Origin: Haloarchaeobius sp. FL176
GTDB taxonomy: Archaea; Halobacteriota; Halobacteria; Halobacteriales; Natrialbaceae
DNA: 64,000 nt
Assembly (NCBI RefSeq): GCF_024609245.1
Contig: NZ_JANJYH010000003.1
Coordinates: 124,001 to 188,000, forward strand
Direction: 5' to 3'
Shown: positions 28,257 to 37,247 of the stretch, one piece after another
Layout: each line of letters starts with the position of its first letter
How positions within the stretch are numbered: position 1 is the stretch's first letter
Notes under the pieces: generated by a model
The model's input: the letters and a program-made list of their open reading frames with translations, nothing else
Database searches by the model: none
What the model was told of the DNA's origin: nothing
Position numbers and translations under genes: made by a program

Positions 28257-29207
28257 ATGAACTTCCTCCCTGCCGTCGTCGGACCGACGGTGCTCGGGAT
28301 GACCGCGACGGACCTGTTCGCGTGGGTCCTGATCGCGGCGTTCCTCGTCGGCTCGCTGGTCGACGTCTACGACAGGGACATCGCCCGGTACTTCCTCGCG
28401 GTGACGTGGGGGCTGTTCGGCCTGTTCTGGCTGGCGGTCTTCCCGCACTTCGCGTTCGAGGTCAAGAGCTTCGTCGAGGGCGGGCTCGCGCTCTTTGCCG
28501 TCCCGGCGAGCATCTACACCGGCTACCTCATCCTCGGGGGCCGGGAGCGGCTGCACGTCCTCTCGCGCGCGGTCGGCGTGATGGGCCTCGTCTACTTCCC
28601 GACGCAGGCCGTCCCCGCCATCCGCGAGTTCCTCATCGAGGAGGTCGCCCGCCAGACGCTCTGGGGCATCAACCTGCTCGGCTACGACCCCGTGTTCCAG
28701 GAGGGCCCCATCTACGGCTACACGAACTACTTCTACTTCGGACCGGACGCGTTCAGCACGTACATCGTCTACGCCTGCACGGGTATCGGCTCGATGGCCA
28801 TCTTCGCGGGACTCATCGTCGCCGTCGAGGCACCGCTCCGCCGGAAGCTCAAGTCCCTCGCCATCGCCATCCCCGTCATCTGGGTGCTGAACGTCGTACG
28901 GAACGTGTTCGTCGCAGTCGCCTCGGGCACGGGCTGGTTCGCCATGGAGCCGATCGTCACCCTCGCCGGATACGCCGGTGTCGAACCCATCGAGGCCTCG
29001 TTCTGGTTCGCCCACAGCGTCGTCTCCCAGCTGGCGTCGGTCGTCGCGCTCGTGGGCATCACCTGGGTGGTCGTGAAGGTCGTCCCCGAACTGCTCGGAA
29101 TCCTCGAGGAGGTGCTGTTCGTCGCGACCGGGACCGAGTACGACCTCGAAGACGCGCTGGGCGTCTCGCCGGACGTGCGGACCGACGGTGGCGATGCCCA
29201 GGAGTGA
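28257..29207 (+). CDS. artA: Archaeosortase A
   Basis: A 316-residue membrane transpeptidase. The catalytic Cys lies in YACTGIGSM (C174), the conserved Arg in NVVRNVF (R215), and a late His in WFAHSVVSQ. About eight helices are predicted. ArtA cuts the C-terminal tripartite PGF-CTERM signal of surface proteins such as the S-layer glycoprotein and attaches lipid. No PGF-CTERM substrate is seen in this window. Confidence 0.95.
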   Translation: MNFLPAVVGPTVLGMTATDLFAWVLIAAFLVGSLVDVYDRDIARYFLAVTWGLFGLFWLAVFPHFAFEVKSFVEGGLALFAVPASIYTGYLILGGRERLHVLSRAVGVMGLVYFPTQAVPAIREFLIEEVARQTLWGINLLGYDPVFQEGPIYGYTNYFYFGPDAFSTYIVYACTGIGSMAIFAGLIVAVEAPLRRKLKSLAIAIPVIWVLNVVRNVFVAVASGTGWFAMEPIVTLAGYAGVEPIEASFWFAHSVVSQLASVVALVGITWVVVKVVPELLGILEEVLFVATGTEYDLEDALGVSPDVRTDGGDAQE

Positions 29208-29892
29208 GTTCGTAGCCGGGGACCGGAGCGTCTACCTCCCCGCCGACGACGCGCTCGTCGTCTCGGACATCCACCTCGGTCGCGCACACGCCTCGAACGT
29301 CGAGTTCCCGCTGAACGAGCGACAGGACACGCTCGACCGAATCGGTGCGCTCCTCGACCGGTTCGACCCGGAGACGGTCGTCTTCGCGGGCGACGTGCTG
29401 CACCGGTTCGACGCGGTGCCGGTGCCGGTCCGCGAGTCGCTCGACGCCCTCGTCTCGACCGTGCGTGACAGCGGCGCGGAGCCGGTGCTCGTCCGGGGGA
29501 ACCACGACCGTCAGCTCGACCGCGTCGCGAGCCAGCACGTCCACGACGCCCTCGAACTCGACTCCGGGACAGTCGTCTGCCACGGTCACGAGGAGCCTCC
29601 GGTGACGGGCGACCGCTACGTCGTCGGCCACGACCATCCGGTGCTAGAGGTCGAAGGGCAGCGCCACCCCTGCCTGCTCTACGGGCCCGAGGCCTACGAC
29701 CGCGTCCCCGTGCTGATGCTTCCGTCCTTCACCACGCTCGCGGCCGGCGTCGTCGTCAACGAGATGCGCGCCGGCGACTTCGACTCGCCGCTGGTCCGGC
29801 GGGCCGGCGGCTTCCACCCGGTCGTCCGCGACTCGGACGCCGGCGAGACGCTCCGGTTCCCGCCGCTTGGCGAGTTGCGGCGAGTGCCCTGA
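29194..29892 (+). CDS. Metallophosphoesterase (SbcD-related archaeal type)
   Basis: A 232-residue calcineurin-like phosphoesterase with the metal-ligand series DIHLG, GDVLHRFD, RGNHD, HGHE and GHDHP in order. Such archaeal proteins are often neighbours of helicase genes, but not here. The ATG at 29194 overlaps the end of artA, so the two are likely co-transcribed. The substrate is unknown. Confidence 0.88.
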   Translation: MPRSEFVAGDRSVYLPADDALVVSDIHLGRAHASNVEFPLNERQDTLDRIGALLDRFDPETVVFAGDVLHRFDAVPVPVRESLDALVSTVRDSGAEPVLVRGNHDRQLDRVASQHVHDALELDSGTVVCHGHEEPPVTGDRYVVGHDHPVLEVEGQRHPCLLYGPEAYDRVPVLMLPSFTTLAAGVVVNEMRAGDFDSPLVRRAGGFHPVVRDSDAGETLRFPPLGELRRVP

Positions 29893-29904
29893 CCCGCCGA
29901 CGAC

Positions 29905-30594
29905 TCAGGGGTCGGGCTGTTCGACCCGGTCGCGCCAGAACTGCGGCCGTTCGAACCGGTCGTAGGTGGCCGCGTAGCCGAGCCGGTTCGCGAGCGGCGC
30001 GACCAGCCCCGCGAGGGGTTTCGCGACCGCCGGCGGCGGCGACGTGAACACCGTATCGTCGGACGTCGCGGCCGCGAGCGCCATCGCCTGCAACAGTCCT
30101 GGCTGGCCGTCGTCGTCGAGCGCGCCCTCGTGTGCGAGCCCGTAGAGCGTGCGGACCACGTCCAGCGTCCGGGCCGCCGGACGCGTCGTCGTCAGGGTCG
30201 CCGCCAGGTCGTTCCCGCCGACCGCGAAGCCGTGAGGAGTCTCCGGCGGGACGGTGATCTCGTCGCCGGGCGAGAGGTGATGCGTCTCGCCGTCGACGTC
30301 GACGACGAACTCGCCGCGGAGGACCGTGAACGACTCGTCGTAGCCGACGTGGTAGTGCTCGGGAGGCCCCTCGTTGCCAGGCGCGAACACGCCGAGCCCG
30401 GTGACGGACGCACCGTCGGTCTCCGCCGGCGACACGAGTCCCGTCGTCCACTCGCCGGCGACGGGGTTGGAGAACAGCGGTGTGACCCGGTCGTGGAGGT
30501 GCTCGGCGAGCGGGCCGTCGGTGTCGTACTCGAAGCCAGTGCCGGGGATCGGGTCGCCGTCGTCGTCGAGCCGGCGGCCGGTCTGCGGGGACAT
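29905..30594 (-). CDS. Cupin-domain protein
   Basis: A 229-residue protein. The cupin barrel at about 75-140 has motif 1 PPEHYHVGYDESFTVLRGEF and motif 2 PGDEITVPPETPHGF, giving metal ligands H-x-H, E and H. The C-terminal part is a helical region of about 80 residues (LLQAMALAAATSDDTVF). Whether it is an enzyme or a binding protein cannot be said. Confidence 0.85.
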   Translation of the reverse strand: MSPQTGRRLDDDGDPIPGTGFEYDTDGPLAEHLHDRVTPLFSNPVAGEWTTGLVSPAETDGASVTGLGVFAPGNEGPPEHYHVGYDESFTVLRGEFVVDVDGETHHLSPGDEITVPPETPHGFAVGGNDLAATLTTTRPAARTLDVVRTLYGLAHEGALDDDGQPGLLQAMALAAATSDDTVFTSPPPAVAKPLAGLVAPLANRLGYAATYDRFERPQFWRDRVEQPDP

Positions 30595-30664
30595 GTCGGA
30601 GTCGTCACACGCCGCCCGTGATAAACCTCCGTTCGGTGTCAGTTCGTGGGAACCGACGGTTCGG

Positions 30665-31933
30665 CTACCCGAGGTCCTCGTGGACCGCCGTCGCAGCGTC
30701 CTGCCCGCTGGCCATCGCGCCCTGGATCGACGACCACCGCGTGTAGTCGGCCGCGAGATACACCGGACCCGCCGGGTCACGCGTCGCCGGCAGCGAGTCG
30801 GAGAAGCCGGCCGGCTGCTGGAACTGCGCGAACTGGATGCGGTCGGTGTGCTCAAGCGAGAAGTCGCCGAATCGACGTTCGGGGTACCACGATTCGAGAG
30901 TCTCCTTCGCCAGCGCGGCGAGCTCGTCGTCGCTCTCCGCACGCTCGCCGAGGAACGTCGCGCTGAGGAGCCTGACACCCTCGGGGGCGTACTCGGGCGC
31001 GGCGGCGGTGTGGTCTGCGATCTGGTTCGGCCCCGTCTCGGTGGCGTTGAGCATGAGCCGCGTGCCGGCGTCGAGCTCGTCGCGGCCCGGGACCGAGAAC
31101 CACTGCGTAACGCAGGCGTGGGCGTCTGTCGGTATCCCCGAGACGTCTGTCAGCTCCCGTGCCGCCTTGGGGTCCGTGGCGACGACGGCGGCGTCGGCCT
31201 CGACCGCCGCACCGTCGACGGCGACCGTCACATCCCCCTCGTCGGCGTCGACCTCGCTGACGGTCGCACTCGTCCGTACGTCCACGCCAGCCGCCTCGGC
31301 GCGCTCGCGAAGCTGTGCGGTGATCGCGCCCATGCCGCCGGCCGGCACCGCGGTCTTCCCCTCCGAGAGCATCTTGAACGTGTACTCGAACACGCGCTTC
31401 GAGGTCGAGAGCGACCGGTCGAGCGTGATACCGCCGTAGAACGGCGCGGCGAAGTTGTCGATATACTTCCGGGAGAAGCCACGCGAACCGAGGTAGGACT
31501 CGATGTCGGTGTCCGGCCCCTGGAAGATGGTCTCCGTCGAACGACGCGAGAGCTCTCGCTTGAGCTTCAGCGTCCGCAGCTTGTCGGCGACGGTGACATC
31601 GCGGTTGAGCACCGACTCGGTCAGCGCCGACGGGTCGCGGAACGGGTCCGAGAGGATGGAGCGATGCCCCGGCCGGCAGATGCACGCGCCCGGCGCGAAC
31701 GTCCGGAGGTCCAGCGCGTCGAGGTCGAGCTCCGACTGGACCGCAGGATACCCGGTGAACATGACCTGAAATCCGCGGTCGAAGGTGAACCCGTCCTCGT
31801 GGGTCGACCGGACTCGCCCGCCGACCGTGTCCGCTCGCTCGAACAGCCGCACGTCCGCGCCCGTGTCGGCGATTCGCCGGGCGGCGACCAGCCCGGCCAG
31901 CCCCCCGCCGACGACGATGACGTCTGCGTCCAT
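30665..31933 (-). CDS. FAD-dependent amine-oxidase/protoporphyrinogen-oxidase-like oxidoreductase
   Basis: A 422-residue flavoprotein. The Rossmann motif VIVVGGGLAGLVAARRIAD is followed by LFERADTVGGRVRST, the second FAD contact. The late FAD motif is GPVYLAADYTRWSSIQGAMASG. The family includes protoporphyrinogen oxidases, phytoene desaturases and monoamine oxidases, so the substrate is open. The ATG at 31933 begins MDADVIVVGG; the neighbouring minus-strand cupin gene is 71 bp downstream. Confidence 0.87.
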   Translation of the reverse strand: MDADVIVVGGGLAGLVAARRIADTGADVRLFERADTVGGRVRSTHEDGFTFDRGFQVMFTGYPAVQSELDLDALDLRTFAPGACICRPGHRSILSDPFRDPSALTESVLNRDVTVADKLRTLKLKRELSRRSTETIFQGPDTDIESYLGSRGFSRKYIDNFAAPFYGGITLDRSLSTSKRVFEYTFKMLSEGKTAVPAGGMGAITAQLRERAEAAGVDVRTSATVSEVDADEGDVTVAVDGAAVEADAAVVATDPKAARELTDVSGIPTDAHACVTQWFSVPGRDELDAGTRLMLNATETGPNQIADHTAAAPEYAPEGVRLLSATFLGERAESDDELAALAKETLESWYPERRFGDFSLEHTDRIQFAQFQQPAGFSDSLPATRDPAGPVYLAADYTRWSSIQGAMASGQDAATAVHEDLG

Positions 31934-32049
31934 ACCCTCCCTTCGACCACCGGGCTGAAAACCGCGATGGTCGCGGTGTCGACGACCGGCTCTGCCCGAG
32001 CGACGCCGACATGGACAGGGCTTAGGACATCCCGGCCCAACCCCCGAAC

Positions 32050-33249
32050 ATGGAGACGACCGAGGCCTTCGTCGGACTGGACTGCGTCGATTGCGGCGAG
32101 CGCTTCGACGCCGCCGAGGCGACACACCGCTGTCCCGACTGCGGCGGTATCCTCGACCCCGCGTACGAGTACGACGACGTGTCGCTGTCGCGAGCGGCAC
32201 TCGCCGACCGACCGTTCGAGTCGATGTGGCGCTACGCCGAACTGCTGCCGTTCACCCGCGAGTCGGCGGTGTCGATGGGTGAGGGTACGACGGCGCTGGT
32301 CGAGTGCCCGACCCTGGCCGACGAGCTGGGCGTGGGCGAGGTGTACATCAAGGACGAGGGGCGCAACCCGACGGGGACGTTCAAGGACCGCGGGCAGACC
32401 GTCGCGGTGACCGCGGCGGCCCAGCACGGCGCGACGGACGTGGCGCTCGCGTCGGCGGGCAACGCCGGCCAGGCCGCCTCGGCGTACGCCGCGCGTGCCG
32501 GCATGGACTCGCACGTGTTCCTGCCGGCGCGCTCCGGCTTCACGAACAAGGCGATGGTGAACGTCCACGGCGGCGACATGAACGTCGTCGGGGGACGCAT
32601 CACCGACGCCGGCGAGGCGTTCGCCGACGCCATGGACGACCCGGAGAACGACCACTGGTACTCGGTGAAGACGTTCGAGACGCCGTACCGCCACGAGGGC
32701 AAGAAGACGATGTACTACGAGATCGCCGAGCAGCTGGACTGGGAGACGCCCGACGCGGTCGTCTACCCGACCGGCGGCGGCGTCGGTCTCATCGGGATGC
32801 ACAAGGCCGCCGAGGAGTTCGCGTCGCTCGGGCTCACGGACGACGTCCCGGGGTTCTACGCGGCCCAGGCGACCGGCTGTGCGCCCATCGTCACCGCCTT
32901 CGAGGAGGGGAAAGAGGTCCACGAGGCGTGGGAGCACCCCGACACCATCTGCGGCGGCATCGAGATTCCGGACCCCGGCGCGAGCCCCTGGATCCTCGAC
33001 GTGCTCCGCGAGTCCGACGGCGGCGCGGTCGCGACGGACGACCCGGACATCCTCGACGCCGCCGTCACCGTCGCCCAGCACGAGGGGCTGGAGATGGGCG
33101 CGACCTGTGCCGCGGCCGCCTCGGGTGCGTGGCAGCTCGCCGAGGAGGGCGAGCTCGGCGCGGACGACACCGTCGTCCTCGTCAACACCGGCACGGGCAA
33201 CAAGGACGACGATATCCTCCGCAGCCACCTGATGGGCCAGGGTATCTGA
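32050..33249 (+). CDS. thrC: Threonine synthase
   Basis: A 399-residue PLP enzyme. An N-terminal zinc ribbon (C12, C15, C28, C31) precedes the fold-type II domain; the PLP lysine is K112 in NPTGTFKDRGQ, with ASAGNAGQAASAYAARAG forming the phosphate cup and TGGGVGLIGMHKA later. It makes threonine from O-phosphohomoserine. It stands alone, with no other threonine-pathway gene in the window. Confidence 0.92.
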   Translation: METTEAFVGLDCVDCGERFDAAEATHRCPDCGGILDPAYEYDDVSLSRAALADRPFESMWRYAELLPFTRESAVSMGEGTTALVECPTLADELGVGEVYIKDEGRNPTGTFKDRGQTVAVTAAAQHGATDVALASAGNAGQAASAYAARAGMDSHVFLPARSGFTNKAMVNVHGGDMNVVGGRITDAGEAFADAMDDPENDHWYSVKTFETPYRHEGKKTMYYEIAEQLDWETPDAVVYPTGGGVGLIGMHKAAEEFASLGLTDDVPGFYAAQATGCAPIVTAFEEGKEVHEAWEHPDTICGGIEIPDPGASPWILDVLRESDGGAVATDDPDILDAAVTVAQHEGLEMGATCAAAASGAWQLAEEGELGADDTVVLVNTGTGNKDDDILRSHLMGQGI

Positions 33250-33265
33250 CCGCCGCCTCGCGGTC
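33248..33265 (+). terminator. Hairpin at the thrC stop
   Basis: GACCGC (33248-33253) and GCGGTC (33260-33265) form a 6-bp stem that starts within the stop codon of thrC; no T-tract follows. Confidence 0.3.
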
Positions 33266-33308
33266 GCTCCCGGCCCGGCGGCCGACTGGCAACCGTACAA
33301 CTTTTACT

Positions 33309-33322
33309 TTAGAGCCATCTAA
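33309..33322. promoter_or_regulatory. Palindromic operator in the metal-regulator promoter
   Basis: TTAGAGCCATCTAA is an inverted repeat (TTAGA/TCTAA, 4-nt spacer) whose centre lies about 19 bp before the ATG at 33335, on the downstream edge of the TATA-like TTTTACTTTA. It resembles DtxR/SirR-type sites built on TTAGG halves. Autoregulation by metal-loaded regulator is inferred. Confidence 0.55.
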
Positions 33323-33334
33323 TCCTGCACAGGA

Positions 33335-34033
33335 ATGCTCTCCGACGTGATGGAAGACTATCTGAAGGCCATCTACATCCTCCAGGAGCGCGACGGCCCG
33401 CCCGTCGCGACCTCCGAAATCGCGGCGTATCTGGACGTCACTCCGCCGACGGTGACGAGCATGGTCGAGAAGCTCGACGACCGGGGGCTCGTCGAGCGCG
33501 AGAAGTACAAGGGCGTCGAGCTGACCGACGAGGGGGTCACCGTCGCGCTGGAGGTCCTGCGTCACCACCGGCTGCTGGAGGCCTACCTCACCGAACACCT
33601 CGACTACGACTGGTCCGAGGTCCACGAGGAGGCCGACGTACTCGAACACCACATCTCCGAGGAGTTCGAGCGGCGCGTCGCCGAGGCGCTGGACGACCCC
33701 ACTGTCGACCCTCACGGCGACCCGATCCCGAACGCCGACCTCTCGCCGCCGGAGGACGCCGAGCACACCCCGCTGTCGGAGCACGAATCCGGCACGACCG
33801 TCGAGATCTCCCGCGTCAGCGACCGCGAGGAGGAGGAGCTCCGGTACCTGAAGGACGCGAACATCACACCCGGCACAGTCGTCCGCATCGTCGACGTGGC
33901 TCCCTTCGGGATGGTCACGGTCGCCGTCAGCGACGGCGGTCGACAGAGCCTCCCGGAGGAGATTGCGGACTCCATCCGCGTCAAGCGCGTCGAGACGGAC
34001 GCCGTCTCCGCTGAGGAGGTGCCCGAGGCGTGA
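33335..34033 (+). CDS. DtxR/MntR-family metal-dependent transcriptional regulator
   Basis: A 232-residue regulator. Residues 1-70 are a winged helix (MEDYLKAIYILQERD, then TPPTVTSMVEKLDDRGLVE), about 75-140 the dimerisation and metal-binding domain with His/Glu residues (HHRLLEAYLTEHLDYDW, EEADVLEHHISEEFE), and about 150-222 an SH3-like FeoA domain. Its stop overlaps the GTG start of the GDT1-family transporter gene, pointing to manganese or iron sensing. Confidence 0.9.
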   Translation: MLSDVMEDYLKAIYILQERDGPPVATSEIAAYLDVTPPTVTSMVEKLDDRGLVEREKYKGVELTDEGVTVALEVLRHHRLLEAYLTEHLDYDWSEVHEEADVLEHHISEEFERRVAEALDDPTVDPHGDPIPNADLSPPEDAEHTPLSEHESGTTVEISRVSDREEEELRYLKDANITPGTVVRIVDVAPFGMVTVAVSDGGRQSLPEEIADSIRVKRVETDAVSAEEVPEA

Positions 34034-34812
34034 CCGGCTTCGCGGAGGTCGTCGTCGTCGCGTTCGTCGCCCAGCTCGCGGTGCTGCCCGGCGAGAAGGT
34101 GCAGTTCATCATCGCCGGACTCTCGACGCGCTATCACCCCCTCGTCGTCGTCTCCGCCGCGGCGACGGCCTTTGCGGGCTGGACCGCACTCGAGATACTC
34201 TTCGGGGAGTTCCTGCTCCGGGTGCTTCCAGGCGTCTACCTCGACGTGTTCACCGGCGGCCTGTTCCTCGTCTTCGCCGGGGTCCTCCTCCACTCGATGC
34301 CCGAGGACGGGGACCGCAGCTTCGAGAGCATGGGAGAGGGCAGCGTCGAGACCGACGGTGGGTTCTTCGGCTCCGTCGAGAGCCTCGAGGGGACGCGGTC
34401 GGTGTTCGGCCACGAACTCCCCGCCAGCCTCGCCGCGTGGTTCCCCATCTTCGGCATGATGGCCGCCGGCGAGTTCGGCGACAAGACCCAGCTGGTCACC
34501 ATCGGGCTCGCCGCCCAGTACGGCGCGACGCCGGCCATCTGGACCGGCGAGATGCTCGCCATCGTCCCGGTGAGCCTCGCGAACGCCTACTTCTTCCACC
34601 GCTTCGCCGGCCGGGTGAACCTCCGGACGGCGCACATCGCCTCCGCAGGGTTGTTCGGCTTCTTCGGGCTGGACACGTTCCTCGCAATCCTGACGGGCTT
34701 CTCGGTCTGGGAGACGGTCGTCGAGCGGGCCGCCGACATCGTCCTCGGCGGCGTCCACTGGGTCGCCGACGCGGCCCCGCTCGCCGTCGACGCGCTGGCG
34801 ACCCTCCCGTAG
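34030..34812 (+). CDS. TMEM165/GDT1-family cation transporter
   Basis: A 260-residue protein of two three-helix repeats. The second repeat has the intact family motif EFGDKTQ, while the first is changed to LPGEKVQ. Members move Mn2+ or Ca2+. Its GTG start overlaps the regulator stop (GTGA), so expression is coupled to a DtxR-type repressor, which favours Mn export or homeostasis. A hydrophilic loop of about 50 residues separates the repeats. Confidence 0.87.
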   Translation: MTGFAEVVVVAFVAQLAVLPGEKVQFIIAGLSTRYHPLVVVSAAATAFAGWTALEILFGEFLLRVLPGVYLDVFTGGLFLVFAGVLLHSMPEDGDRSFESMGEGSVETDGGFFGSVESLEGTRSVFGHELPASLAAWFPIFGMMAAGEFGDKTQLVTIGLAAQYGATPAIWTGEMLAIVPVSLANAYFFHRFAGRVNLRTAHIASAGLFGFFGLDTFLAILTGFSVWETVVERAADIVLGGVHWVADAAPLAVDALATLP

Positions 34813-34862
34813 CCCTCGCCGCCTCCGGTCGCCTTTTGTAGCCCACCCGCGTACGGCCGGCG

Positions 34863-35585
34863 ATGGCATCGACTGTCGCCTCGCTCTTCGCCGGGCTCCT
34901 GTTCGGCTTCGCACTCGCCTCTCCGCCCGGACCGATGAACGCCATTATCGCCGAGGAGAGCGTGCTCGGCGGCTGGCTCGCCGGCGTGCGAGCGGGCCTC
35001 GGCGCGTTCACCGCCGACGCCTGCTTCTTCGTCCTCGCCTGGCTGGGCGTCGTCGCCTTCGTCGAGACCGTCCCGGGAGTCAAGAGCGTCATGGTCGCCG
35101 CCGGCGGCGTGCTCATGCTCTACTTCGCCTACGGCGCGGCCCGGGACGCGATGAGCGAAACCGACTTCGTCGACGTCGACCCCGAGGACGACCGCAAGGG
35201 CTTTTCCAAGGCGTTCGTGCTCGCGCTCACGAACCCGTACCAGATCGTCTTCTGGCTCACCGTCGGCGTCCACATGCTCGACGACCGAACCATCGACGTG
35301 TTCAGTCACGTGCCCTACGTGAGTGAGTCGCTCGCCGGCACCGTCGTCGTGCAGGCAGGGTCGCCCGCGCTCGTCGTCGGCTTCTTCGGCGGCATCCTCC
35401 TCTGGGTCACGGGCTTCCCGGCCACCCTCGTCGCCGTCGGCAAACGCGTCGACCGGTTCGCCCCGGTCGTCGCAGGGGCGAGCGCGCTGGTGCTCGCGCT
35501 GTTCGGCGGCTTCTTCCTCGTCGACGCGATGCGGACGTTCGCACCGATGGGGGTCGACGCGCTGCGGTCGCTCGGCGCGATGTAG
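34863..35585 (+). CDS. LysE-family amino-acid exporter
   Basis: A 240-residue membrane protein with six helices and the LysE/RhtB motif FALASPPGPMNAII near the N-terminus (residues 17-30), then GVRAGLGAFTADACFFVLA and the central ALTNPYQIVFWLTVG. It probably exports an amino acid or small metabolite. It lies 50 bp after the GDT1-type gene and may be in the same transcript. Confidence 0.87.
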   Translation: MASTVASLFAGLLFGFALASPPGPMNAIIAEESVLGGWLAGVRAGLGAFTADACFFVLAWLGVVAFVETVPGVKSVMVAAGGVLMLYFAYGAARDAMSETDFVDVDPEDDRKGFSKAFVLALTNPYQIVFWLTVGVHMLDDRTIDVFSHVPYVSESLAGTVVVQAGSPALVVGFFGGILLWVTGFPATLVAVGKRVDRFAPVVAGASALVLALFGGFFLVDAMRTFAPMGVDALRSLGAM

Positions 35586-35610
35586 GCGTCGACGAAAACG
35601 GCAACCCACC

Positions 35611-36306
35611 TCAGAGGGGGGAGTCGACGTCGGCGAGGTCCATCTCGGCGACCTCTAGCTCCAGCCACTCGCGGAACCACTTCACGCGCTTGAGCCGCTG
35701 GTGTGCGATGCTCTCGGCGGTGTCGCTCTCGATGCGCTCCGCGGCGTCGTGACCGCGCTCTAACACCCGGTCGACCATCTCGGCGGCGTCCATGTGTGTC
35801 CGGGCCTCGTAGCCCATCCGGAGCAGCATCAGGGCCGTACCGTTCGCGCCGACCTTGTCGAGCACGTCGGCCTCGATGAGACACTGCGTCTCCAGCGAGA
35901 GGTCGCCGAGCTCGCCCTGGTACGAGTGGTTCTCGATGGAGCGACACACCTCGTCGACGAACGACGTGGGGAACTCACCACGGGTCTCGAGGTACTGCCG
36001 GGCGACGCGAGCGCCCTCCTCGGCGTGGACGTCCTGGTCCGCGTCGAGCTTCGCGATGTCGTGGAACAGCGCGGCGACGCGGGTCGCGTCCACGTCGGCT
36101 CCCTCCTGCTTCGCGATCTTCGTCGCGAGGGCGACGACGTTGAGGATGTGGTTGAAGCGGTACTCCGCGGAGTGCCACGGATACCAGCGCATCCGGCCGC
36201 CCTCCTCCTCGTTCTCCACGCTGGCGAGGAGGTAATCGTGCACGAACGATTGCATCTCCTCGAACTCCTCGTCGGTGACCCGTGATTCCTTTATCTCGAC
36301 ACCCAT
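35611..36306 (-). CDS. HD-domain phosphohydrolase
   Basis: A 231-residue protein with the HD signature: H in the YRFNHILNVVALA helix, the HD pair in AALFHDIAKLDAD, and a later D in LIEADVLDKVGANG. The pattern H...HD...D suggests a metal-dependent phosphohydrolase of the YedJ/MJ class. The substrate is unknown. The ATG at 36306 is used because the upstream extension crosses the divergent promoter. Confidence 0.86.
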   Translation of the reverse strand: MGVEIKESRVTDEEFEEMQSFVHDYLLASVENEEEGGRMRWYPWHSAEYRFNHILNVVALATKIAKQEGADVDATRVAALFHDIAKLDADQDVHAEEGARVARQYLETRGEFPTSFVDEVCRSIENHSYQGELGDLSLETQCLIEADVLDKVGANGTALMLLRMGYEARTHMDAAEMVDRVLERGHDAAERIESDTAESIAHQRLKRVKWFREWLELEVAEMDLADVDSPL

Positions 36307-36421
36307 AGAGAATCCCACCAGATTAGACGGTCCGTAGTCATTGTTATCGGTACAAACGGCTCTACAACTCTTAGGCGTTACGACAGTGCGGATTAAGTGC
36401 ACGGAGAGCATCGCTCCGGAC

Positions 36422-37174
36422 GTGACAGAAGCGCTCTACCTGACAGATTCGTCCACCCGCCGCTTCGAGGCGACCGTCGAGCGGGTCGCCGACGACCGGG
36501 TCGTGCTGGACCGGACCTGCTTCTACCCGGCCGGCGGCGGCCAGCCCGCCGACGCCGGCACGCTGACTGCCGACGGCACCGAGTGGGCCGTCACCGAGGT
36601 CACAAAGAAGGACACGATCTACCACACGCTCGACGAAGAGCCGCCGGAGCCGGGCACCGCCATCGTCGGCGAACTCGACTGGGAGCGCCGCCACGCCCAC
36701 ATGCGCTACCACACCGCCCAGCATCTCCTTTCGGCGCTGTTGCTCGACGAGTTCGACGCTCAGACGACCGGCAACCAGGTGTACGCGGACCGCGCCCGCC
36801 TCGACTGTGACTACGACCGCTTCGACGAGGCCGACCTCGCCACCGTCGAGGACGGACTGAACGAGCTCGTCGACGACGAGCTGCCCGTCCGCTGGTACGA
36901 GATGGACCGCGAGACCGCGGAAGCCGAGCTCGACACGGACCGCACCCGAATCGACCTGCTACCCGACTCCATCACCGAGCTTCGAATCGTCGAGATCGGT
37001 GGCGCGGGACCGCCGGGAGCGTGCGACCGCGCCGACGCGGCCGCCGACCCCTACGACCGCACCGCCTGCGCCGGCACGCACGTCGAGTCCACGGGCGACG
37101 TCGGGACCGTCACGGTCACTGGCCGGGAGACCCGCGGCTCGGACGGCGAGCGCATCCGGTTCGAGCTGGCGTAG
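36422..37174 (+). CDS. Alanyl-tRNA editing protein AlaX
   Basis: A 250-residue trans-editing factor. The N-terminal beta-barrel includes CFYPAGGGQPADAG; the metal site has HTAQH (H97, H101) and CAGTH near the C-terminus. It removes serine or glycine wrongly attached to tRNA-Ala. The GTG at 36422 matches the family start (VTEALYLTDS). It is divergent from the HD gene. Confidence 0.9.
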   Translation: MTEALYLTDSSTRRFEATVERVADDRVVLDRTCFYPAGGGQPADAGTLTADGTEWAVTEVTKKDTIYHTLDEEPPEPGTAIVGELDWERRHAHMRYHTAQHLLSALLLDEFDAQTTGNQVYADRARLDCDYDRFDEADLATVEDGLNELVDDELPVRWYEMDRETAEAELDTDRTRIDLLPDSITELRIVEIGGAGPPGACDRADAAADPYDRTACAGTHVESTGDVGTVTVTGRETRGSDGERIRFELA

Positions 37175-37215
37175 GCCGGACAGCTGGACTGCATCGACGT
37201 CGCCACACACCCGAC

Positions 37216-37226
37216 TCCTTATACCG
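37216..37226 (+). promoter_or_regulatory. Promoter of the DUF3179 gene
   Basis: CCTTATACC is centred about 27 bp before the GTG at 37248, giving a leaderless transcript and supporting that start. Confidence 0.55.
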
Positions 37227-37247
37227 CAGTCGGACGCACCTGCGGAC

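Noticed and set aside
32050-32410. A frame that extends from the cupin region into thrC
   Set aside because: It merges antisense sequence of three genes; the threonine synthase frame has zinc ribbon and PLP lysine and is accepted instead.
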